From positions 9,781,001 to 9,845,000 of the forward strand of contig CM060896.1 of assembly GCA_030762935.1 (NCBI GenBank): DNA of 64,000 nucleotides, written 5' to 3'. Below the pieces are notes generated by a model. It saw only the letters and a program-made list of their open reading frames with translations. It had not been told where the DNA came from and did no database searches. Origin of the DNA: Hymenopus coronatus (lineage: Eukaryota > Arthropoda > Insecta > Mantodea > Hymenopodidae). This document shows positions 57,726-64,000 of this stretch, one piece after another; position 1 is the stretch's first letter; every line of letters starts with the position of its first letter. Made by a program: the position numbers and the translations under genes.

Positions 57726-58008
57726 AATGCTGTGTTATTTATGGCCGCTCTTTAACTGCTGTGGTTCTCAGCGTCCCATTCTAAACTGCCCGTGAAAGAC
57801 CGCTTAATTTTGCTCAGAGGCCTCTCTATCGGATTGAGGTTCTTTTACGTGCCGTAAATCTACGACACGGGACCAACGGCTTTACTTCCCTTCCAAAGGA
57901 AGCCATGCTTAGAATTTTTACACCCGAAACAATCCATCGTCCTCCGCCGGGTTTGAACCCACGACCTTGGGTATATGAGCATGGTAACCATTACACCATG
58001 GAGGACGA
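57726..58008 (-). mobile_element. tRNA(Gln)-like SINE, family A
   Basis: Reverse copy with an excellent head: on the minus strand TCCATGGTGTAATGGTTACC and the B box GGGTTCAAACCC. CA-rich sequence flanks both sides, consistent with a duplicated target within the microsatellite. Confidence 0.85.
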
Positions 58009-58040
58009 CTAAACACACACATAGGGACATGTTTCTAATA

Positions 58041-59168
58041 ATTGTTTTTACTTTCTCTATACATACTATGTACATAGTGTATAGAGAAGATATTGTAATG
58101 CACCCAAAAATTCTATACCGAGATTTCACCGGAAACATATGTTTTGGTTGCTCCTGAATCACAAAAAGCATTTTTGGAAAAAAGTACGTGTGTGTGTGTG
58201 TGTGTGTGTGTTTGTGTCTGTGAGTCTGTCGACAGCTTAGCTCAAAAATGAAAAGACCGTTAAATACCAAACTTTGTATTTAAGTTTGGTATTTTCCGAG
58301 GATGCAATACGAATATTTTGAAGAAAATCTCCCCACTTCTAACTACCCTTTACATGGAACTTTTTTCGAAAATTTTTATTTTCACAAAAATGGCTTCAAC
58401 GATTTTGATTAAAATGTCAAATATTAAACGTACTTACGTGACAAATAATATGTTTATCTTCAATTTTCTGGAATTAATCTCTGAAGACAACGTTATTCTG
58501 AAATAAGAACTATAGCTTTCCTGGCGACGTGTTAATTCAAGATCTTCTCGGGCTTCTAGCCAGGTAAAAACTTGGCTTGACACCAACGTTTCGAAGAAGT
58601 GCATCTTCCTCGTCTTCAGGGTGAACTCAGAGTTCACCCTGAAGACGAGGAAGATGCACTTCTTCGAAACGTTGGTGTCAAGCCAAGTTTTTACCTGGCT
58701 AGAAGCCCGAGAAGATCTTGAATTAACGTTATTCTGGATGAATTTTACGTAATTTTGCATAAATGCTAAACTGTAAGAGAAGGGCCAAAATTTAACACAC
58801 AAAAAATGTAGAGCACATTAAAACACACAATTTATGTTATTTATATTTTTTTCGTGGAGTTCATCGTTTTTGGCATATTCCTTGTTTTTAGTTTCAGCTA
58901 TGAAAAACGTATACTTTTCTCATACAGGAATTTGTCAACTCCTATCCATACCAAAAGGAACTTCAGTCACATAGCAACCATTTTTGATTATCAGTTTAGC
59001 CTATAGTACTCCCTTATTTCCCTTCTACTTACAAGGAAGCAAGTAATAAGACTATTTCTGCTAATTGTTTCTCGATTAGTAGGAAGTAAATAGAAGCATA
59101 AGCTTTTTAAAAATAATTTGTTGCAGAGATGTAGAGAAAGTCATGTGAATGGAGAATATCAGATCATT
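58041..59168 (-). mobile_element. HLR copy split by a palindromic insert
   Basis: From TTTTACTTTCTCTATACATA to 'gatgtagagaaagtcatgtgaatgg'. Without the 224-bp insert (58,501-58,724) it is a normal 0.9 kb. (GT)n at 58,189-58,211. Confidence 0.88.
58501..58724. mobile_element. Perfect 98-bp-arm palindrome with 12-bp TSD (possible Penelope-like end)
   Basis: Arms 58,531-58,628 and 58,630-58,727 are exact reverse complements around a single base (58,629). The last three bases of the right arm belong to the flanking duplication. AACGTTATTCTG occurs at 58,489-58,500 and 58,725-58,736, a 12-bp target duplication. About 30 bases precede the left arm and nothing follows the right. In each arm CTGAAGA, an 8-bp stem (CGAGGAAG/CTTCTTCG), AAAC and GGTGTC occur in hammerhead-like order, but the GAAA core is only met by sharing a stem base and stem I is not evident. 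The layout and 'cgaaacgtt' text recall Penelope-like elements. The duplication is certain; the family is inferred. Confidence 0.6.
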
Positions 59169-59169
59169 T

Positions 59170-59407
59170 TATTCAGGGGGTCTCAAAACACGTATTTCCA
59201 GTGAAAGTATTGAATTTTTGGGTGTATTACAATACCTTCTCTATACACTGGTTGGTACATAGCAGTCTAGAGAAAGTAATTCGATACCAAGATTTCATCT
59301 GAAATATATCTTTTGATGTCCCGCAATAAGAAAAACCATTTTACATGCTCTAGCACGTATTTACATAGTAACTAGAGAATTTATTGTATTCCACTAAAAA
59401 TTCGAAA
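59170..59407. mobile_element. HLR terminal fragments
   Basis: 59,170-59,278 is a forward 3' end ('ttcagggggtctcaaaac' to 'gtctagagaaagtaa'). 59,279-59,407 holds a diverged 3' end in reverse ('attcgataccaagatttcatc', 'catgctctagcacg'). Confidence 0.6.
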
Positions 59408-60231
59408 TGAGAAATTATTGTTAAACGCTTATCTATACTTCTATCTTATTCATGATAATCGATACAAAACATTAACAGAAATTCTCCTTGCTTCCTTTTA
59501 AGTAGAACCGAAATAAGGAAATGCACAGGCTAAAGCGATAGTCTCGTCCTATAAAAGCCGGTCGCTATGTGAAACATTTGCCAGGAGTAAAAAAAACGTG
59601 AAACGAGAAAAAAGATGTCTTTCCGTTTGAGAAAAGTTTAAGAGGCTTAAAACTGAAACCAATAATCCGGAATATCTCGAAAGCGGTCAACTCTACAAAA
59701 AGAAAAGTAAATGACATAAATCGTGTGTTTTGACGAGATCTACATTTTTTGTGTTGAAAGTTTTTGTCTATCTCTTACGGTTTGCCAGTTATACAAAAGT
59801 CATCCAGAATGAAGAGGTCTTTGGAGGCCATTCCCAGAAAATTCAAATTATATATCGCGTTTGTCATAAACATTTCTAAAATACAAGATATTTTAATCAA
59901 AATCGTTAGAGCCATTTTTGAGAAAATAAAAAATTTCCAAAAAGGTTCCATGTAAAGGATAATTTGGGATAGGGGGAATTTTCTTAAAAACCTTCGTTTC
60001 GCATTCCTGGAAGATACCAAACTTAAATAACAAGTTTAGTATTCAACGGTCTTTTCGTTGTTGAGCCATGCTGCCCACAGACACACACGGACCTTTTTCT
60101 GAAAAGGATTTTTTTTGGATTCAGGGGAGCCCAAAACATGTATTTCTGGTGAAAGTCCGGTATCGAATTTTTGGGTACAGTACAATAACTTCTCTATGCA
60201 CTAAGTACATAGTATGTGTAGAGAAAGTAAA
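59408..60231 (+). mobile_element. HLR copy, nearly complete
   Basis: Starts 'gaaattattgttaaacgc', just inside the 5' end, and ends GTGTAGAGAAAGTAAAAG. The next 5' end follows at once (head-to-tail junction). Confidence 0.85.
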
Positions 60232-61436
60232 AGAATCATATGTCTTCCATTCACATGACTTTCACAACCTGCTCTGTAACAAATTTTCTTACAAAAGCTT
60301 ATGCTTCTGTTTACTTCATCCTAATCGAGAAAAAATTACCACAAATAGTGTTATTACTTGTTTCCTTGTAAGTAGAAGTGAAATAAGGGAATACAATAGG
60401 TTAAAGTGACAGTCAAAAGCTGGTTGCTATATGACTGAAGCTCAGGCCTCTGGATTAAACAGGAATTTTCAATTCCCTTTTGAGAAAACTTCAAGTATTT
60501 TACAATTAAAACCAGTAACAAATTCATTTCTCCTCTTGCAATTCGATATGAAGGATCAACTCATGACCCAGAGATGGCGCAATAGCAAGCAGTCAACTTG
60601 TGGACCTGAAACTGACTGACTTACTTCCAGAGATTTTTCTTTTTACTTTCTCTACACGTACTATGTACATAGTGTACAGAGAAGGTATTGTATTGCACCC
60701 AAAAATTTAATACAGAGATTTCACCGGAAATACACACTTTGGGTTCCTTTGAATCCGTGTCTGCGCGCGCCTGCTTGTCTGTGGGCAACTTAGCTCAAAA
60801 ACGAAAAGACTTAGTATTTAAGTTTGGTATCTTCCAAGGATGTTACACGAAGAGTTTTAAGAAAATCCCCCCACCCCAAACTACCCTTTGCATGGAAAAA
60901 ATTTCGACAATTTTGATTATCTCAAAAATGACTCTATTGAGTTTGATTAAAATCATCGTTATTGCTTAAGATATTTACATGCCAAATAAAATGTATAATT
61001 TGAATTTTCTGGGAATTGCCTCTAAATACCTCTTTATTGGTGATGATTTTTATTGAATTTTGTATTACTGTTGAACCGTAAGAGATGGACAAAAATTTAC
61101 TTAACAAAAAATGTAGATCACGATAAAAGCACACAATTCATGTTATATACATTTTTTGATGCAGTTGGTTGTTTTTGAGATATTCCTTTTTATTGGTTTC
61201 AGGTTTATAAACACATTTTTCTCATACAGGAATTTGTCAACTCGTGTGCATACAAACAAAGGAACTTCAGTCACATAGCAACCAGCTTTTGACTGTCACT
61301 TTAACCCATGGTACTAGGTAGCAAGTAATAAAACTATTCCTGCTAATTTTTTCTCAATTAGCATGAAGTAAATGGAAGCATAAGCTTTTTAACAATAATA
61401 GTAGAGAAAGTCATCTGAATGGAACACATCATATTT
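60232..61436. mobile_element. Composite: HLR 5' end, 200-bp spacer, reverse HLR
   Basis: 60,232-60,440 is a forward 5' end (ATCATATGTCTTCCATTCAC). 60,441-60,640 is the spacer shared with 47,654. 60,641-61,436 is a full reverse HLR from TTTACTTTCTCTACACGTAC to 'agagaaagtcatctgaatgg'. The same order occurs at 47,448-48,222, where the reverse HLR is cut short. The spacer includes worn HLR-like text ('gagaaaacttcaagtatttt'). Confidence 0.78.
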
Positions 61437-61472
61437 TAAGTGTGGTTTCATTACATTCAAATAAATATTACG

Positions 61473-61560
61473 CGGGACCACCGGCTTTACTTCCCTTCCG
61501 ACGGAAGCCAATCTTATTATTTTAGGTCCAAAAAATTCATTGTCCTCCGGATTTGATCTC
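61473..61560 (-). mobile_element. SINE family A fragment
   Basis: 'gcgggaccaccggctttact' and 'cttccgacggaagcc' match the middle of family A in reverse; the tRNA head is mostly lost ('cctccggatttgatctc'). Confidence 0.5.
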
Positions 61561-61571
61561 AATTTCTTCTA

Positions 61572-62229
61572 CAGAGTGATTTATATAGAGCAGACACATT
61601 TCTTTCATTAATTGTTTCAAAACGTGTTATGCTAGCAACAACTTAATATACCCAAAATGTAGAGGAGTTTTGGGAGATTATTTACCTCTATAGCAAATGT
61701 TGAAAATGTCCTCCATCCTGCATAAGACACAACTCAACACGTCGTACTGGCCACTTGTTGGAGGACTCTGTTGTCAATAGCTTGAATCTCCTTTGTGATG
61801 TGTTTCAGATCGTCCAAAGTCTGGGGACGTGTGGCGTAAACCCTGTCTTTTAAGTAACCCCATAGAAAGAAGTCCGGCGATGTCAAATCCGGAGATCTCG
61901 GTGGCCACAGGTTCCTGGAAATTATCCGATCGTTAAAGAAACTTGCAATTAGGTTCATGGATTCATTTAATGTAGCGCCATCTTGTTGAAAATATCCTTG
62001 ACTTAGCTCTACATCGTACTGCATTTTCACGTTGACTACAAGAACAAAATGTCGAAACAGCTACCAACAATGTAATTAGGAATAAAACATAAACATCTGC
62101 GCATCTAGTGACAAGGAATCGAAACTCCAGAACATTCTGCATAATTTGGTGCTGAAATTGGGTCATTGAATGAATTTCCAACGGAATAATTAAAGAAAGA
62201 AATTTGTCAGTTCTACATAAATCACTCTG
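61572..62229 (-). pseudogene. Tc1/mariner-superfamily element, internally deleted, with transposase relic
   Basis: The ends are inverted repeats of about 45 bases: CAGAGTGATTTATATAGAGC at left and, in reverse complement, CAGAGTGATTTATGTAGAAC at right, followed by 'gacaaatttctttc' on both sides. TA precedes the left end. Inside, the minus-strand frame 61,734-62,030 reads FQQDGATLNESM (second catalytic Asp), RIISRNLWPPRSPDLTSPDF (third Asp) and FLWGYLKDRVY; after a frameshift the C-terminus RRVELCLMQDGGHFQHLL follows. The DNA-binding half and first Asp are absent. A few residues after DGAT (normally HTAN-like) are lost. The type is common in arthropods and other invertebrates. It is dead, but its ends are still recognisable. 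Confidence 0.82.
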
Positions 62230-62629
62230 CACTTACTACATGTAGTAGAGAAAGTAAAATGCCGTGTCAAATGTTTCGGTTTTCTCCAGGATGATGAAGT
62301 TGTTGGTGTGCGTTGTGACAGTTTTCCGCTCCAGTTAGGCAGCCAAAGAGACAACCAACCCCTGGACCAAATCCTTGCTTGATGAACCTCCCCCTCCCGG
62401 GATTAGCGGCCCCCTGTGTAATCCCCCTGCAATGATGCGCACAGACTCTATTTATCTGAAGCCCATTAGCGACCGACCGACCCGCTCGGATTTACATTCT
62501 GTAGGGCTTGTCATCGTCTTGACTTTCACATCTGTCTTTCTGCGGCTCCAAATGTTTGCTGGGCCCCAAAATGTGCTCTGTACAACACTAACAGCTTCCC
62601 ACTATAACTAAATGAAATTGTAGCATTTC
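62230..62629. other. HLR 3' scrap and unique interval
   Basis: 62,231-62,250 (ACATGTAGTAGAGAAAGTAA) is the last part of an HLR. The rest is unique and GC-richer (CCCCCTCCCGGG near 62,390). A frame of 78 codons at 62,375-62,611 has no recognisable domain. Confidence 0.4.
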
Positions 62630-62675
62630 AAATCCGACGTGTTATAATTAGATGACTTTCTCCTGTAACAAATTT
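62630..62675 (+). mobile_element. HLR 5' end cut by mariner
   Basis: 'aatccgacgtgttataattag' and 'atgactttctcctgtaacaaattt' are a diverged HLR 5' end. The mariner entered at the TA of its 'caaattattg' site. Confidence 0.7.
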
Positions 62676-62677
62676 TA

Positions 62678-63155
62678 CGAGGGCCTTTTTTTTTCAAGCT
62701 CCGATAGGCTATAAATAAAAGACAAGTTCATAGAAAACAATTATTTTATTACTAAAAGTTTTGTACACCTATGGTTACTTTTCAACATAATCACCGAAAA
62801 GATTGAGACATTTATCGTACCTGTGCACAAGCTTTGCAATACCCGCTTCAAAAAATGTTACCGCCAATGATTTCAAATGAGCATTGACGTTGTTTTGAAG
62901 ATCTTGGTACTTTACGACGTTTGCGGAGAGCCATTCAAAACAAACGAAGAGGAATGCTGACTTGAGGAATTGTGTTGCTCCATGACAACGCTCGTCCACA
63001 CACTGCTGGCACAACCCATCGGCTCCTTGAACAATTTCAATGGTACATTTTCGATCATCCGCCGTACAGTCCTGACCTGGCACCCAGCGACTTTCACCTT
63101 TTCCCTGAACTGAAGACGTGGCAAGGAGGGCAGCACTTTCAAGCCAACCAAAATC
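62678..63155 (-). pseudogene. mariner type 2 fragment with internal inversion
   Basis: The right terminus CGAGGGCC plus a T-run follows TA at 62,676-62,677. On the minus strand NVNAHLKSLAVTFFEAGIAK and DYVEK (62,775-62,905) form the C-terminus. The preceding part of the protein lies on the plus strand (about 62,915-63,150): HDNARPHTAG, then HPPYSPDLAPSDFHLFPELK and GGQHFQAN. The two parts meet at the same protein position (HFQxN/NVNAH), so about 240 bp have been flipped. A stop lies before GIVLLHD. The plus segment then abuts a different mariner. Confidence 0.85.
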
Positions 63156-64000
63156 CATCTTTCTGCGAAGTTTATTATCCCACGATGGCACCAGTCTCTG
63201 GTTTCTGATGGAAGAATTCGGTGAGACCCACTTGCACTGCTTCAACGTTGCCAAAATTTCTTCCACGTAGAAAAGGGCCATGGATAGAAAATGATGATAA
63301 TCTGATGCTGCGAGATCAGGACTGTATGTTGGGTGAGGTAGCAGTTCGTTTCCTCCCAATTCCTGCATTTTTTCCATGGTTGTTCGTGTCTTGCATTGTC
63401 CTGTTGCAATAGAACTGTATGTTGGGTGAGATAGCAGTTCGTTTCCTCCCAATCCCTGCATTTTTTCCATGGTTGTTCGTGTCTTGCATTGTCCTGTTGC
63501 AATAGAACTGTATGTTGGGTGAGGTAGCAGTTCGTTTCCTCCCAATACCTGCATTTTTTCCATGGTTGTTCGTGTCTTGCATTGTCCTGTTGCAATAGAA
63601 CTGTATGTTGGGTGAGGTAGCAGTTCGTTTCCTCCCAATCCCTGCATTTTTTCCATGGTTGTTCGTGTCTTGCATTGTCCTGTTGCAATAGAACTGTATG
63701 TTGGGTGAGGTAGCAGTTCGTTTCCTCCCAATACCTGCATTTTTTCCATGGTTGTTCGTGTCTTGCATTGTCCTGTTGCAATATAACTCTATTTCGGTTA
63801 ACTAGTACTGGGTAACTCCGTCTCCACCTGTTTGGAACAAACTCCCAGTGAATCACACCTTCAAAATTCCACCAGACACACAACATTACTTTGGGACCGA
63901 ACCAATTTATTTTTAACAATGACTTTGGCAGGTTGGCGGGGATCAAGCCACTGTTTCGAGGCATCAGAGTTTCGGTAATATACCCATTTTATCACATGTG
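63156..64000 (-). pseudogene. mariner type 3 transposase pseudogene with 5x tandem segment
   Basis: The minus strand reads, from the right edge, a first catalytic Asp codon (63,991-63,993, TCDK), WVYYRNSDASKQWLDPRQPA, then after a frame change VMLCVWWNFEGVIHWEFVPN and NRVILQQDNAR with the second Asp. The next 93 bases are repeated five times, then comes HPTYSPDLAASDYHHF (third Asp). The C-terminus is frameshifted (ETRDWCHRGIINFAERW). It differs clearly from the other mariners here in WDFEG-type text and belongs near the elegans/briggsae side of the family. The N-terminal half lies beyond the window. Several frame changes make it inactive. Confidence 0.85.
63319..63785 (-). repeat. 93-bp tandem repeat inside transposase (5 units)
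   Basis: Units start every 93 bases (for example 63,412 and 63,505). Each encodes LQQDNARHEQPWKKC and the following residues in one frame, so the second catalytic motif is present five times. Units differ only at one or two positions ('atacctgc', 'atccctgc', 'attcctgc'; 'gaggtag', 'gatagc'), and type alternates, which suggests a two-unit step in the amplification. Confidence 0.93.

Noticed and set aside
58600..58690. Active hammerhead ribozyme
   Set aside because: The CTGAAGA and AAAC parts are present but the core G must be shared with stem II and no stem I pairing was found, so activity is not claimed.
62775..63749. Intact 324-codon gene on the minus strand
   Set aside because: It reads through the 93-bp tandem repeat out of the normal transposase frame and joins two unrelated mariners; the open frame is accidental.

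Overview
The window looks like intergenic or heterochromatic DNA of an invertebrate animal; I cannot place it more precisely. It is AT-rich and holds no complete host gene. It contains Tc1/mariner, PIF/Harbinger-like and hAT-like DNA transposon remnants, at least six kinds of tRNA-derived SINE with RNA polymerase III A/B boxes, and several satellites. Most computed open reading frames fall on interspersed repeats or satellites and are not genes.

The main component is one non-coding interspersed family, called HLR here (Helentron-like repeat). Complete copies are about 0.85-0.9 kb. They start with (AA)TCTGATGTGTTCCATTCAC, carry a subterminal ACTTTCTCTACA, an internal (CA)n microsatellite, and end in an imperfect palindrome around TATGTACATA that closes with TGTAGAGAAAGTAA. 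More than 40 complete or broken copies in both orientations occupy roughly half of the non-satellite DNA. Head-to-tail junctions, a 3' palindrome, short subterminal inverted repeats and no visible target-site duplication in self-nested copies suggest a non-autonomous rolling-circle (Helitron/Helentron) element. This classification is inference.

Layout. 1-7.4 kb: HLR copies, SINEs and a hAT dimerisation-domain relic. 7.57-11.79 kb: one mariner between TA dinucleotides, whose left terminal repeat has become about 47 tandem 46-bp units; its transposase is cut by an HLR that holds a SINE. 12.3-14.7 kb: a long-inverted-repeat element, then about 14 units of a 92-bp satellite made from the 3' part of a tRNA-like SINE. 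14.8-25.8 kb: nested HLRs, a 36-bp satellite, a possible small coding exon and a mariner fragment. 25.9-29.6 kb: a promoter-like unique segment, a Harbinger-like N-terminus and a satellite of about 91-104 bp. 29.6-32.2 kb: a mariner pseudogene cut by an HLR. 32.2-44.95 kb: a single HLR split by 11.8 kb of satellite (about 45 units of 92 bp, then about 175 units of 43 bp). 45-61.4 kb: dense HLR copies, SINEs, a composite duplicated segment and a perfect 98-bp-arm palindrome. 61.5-64 kb: three Tc1/mariner-superfamily relics, one with an internal inversion and one with a fivefold tandem duplication over its catalytic segment.

A recurring theme is local tandem amplification of transposon parts: a mariner terminal repeat, a SINE pol III box, a transposase exon piece and possibly a Harbinger end. 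The 43-bp satellite appears to derive from the 92-bp one by a 49-bp deletion at a CTG microhomology. Coordinates of repeat ends are read by eye and may be off by a few bases.
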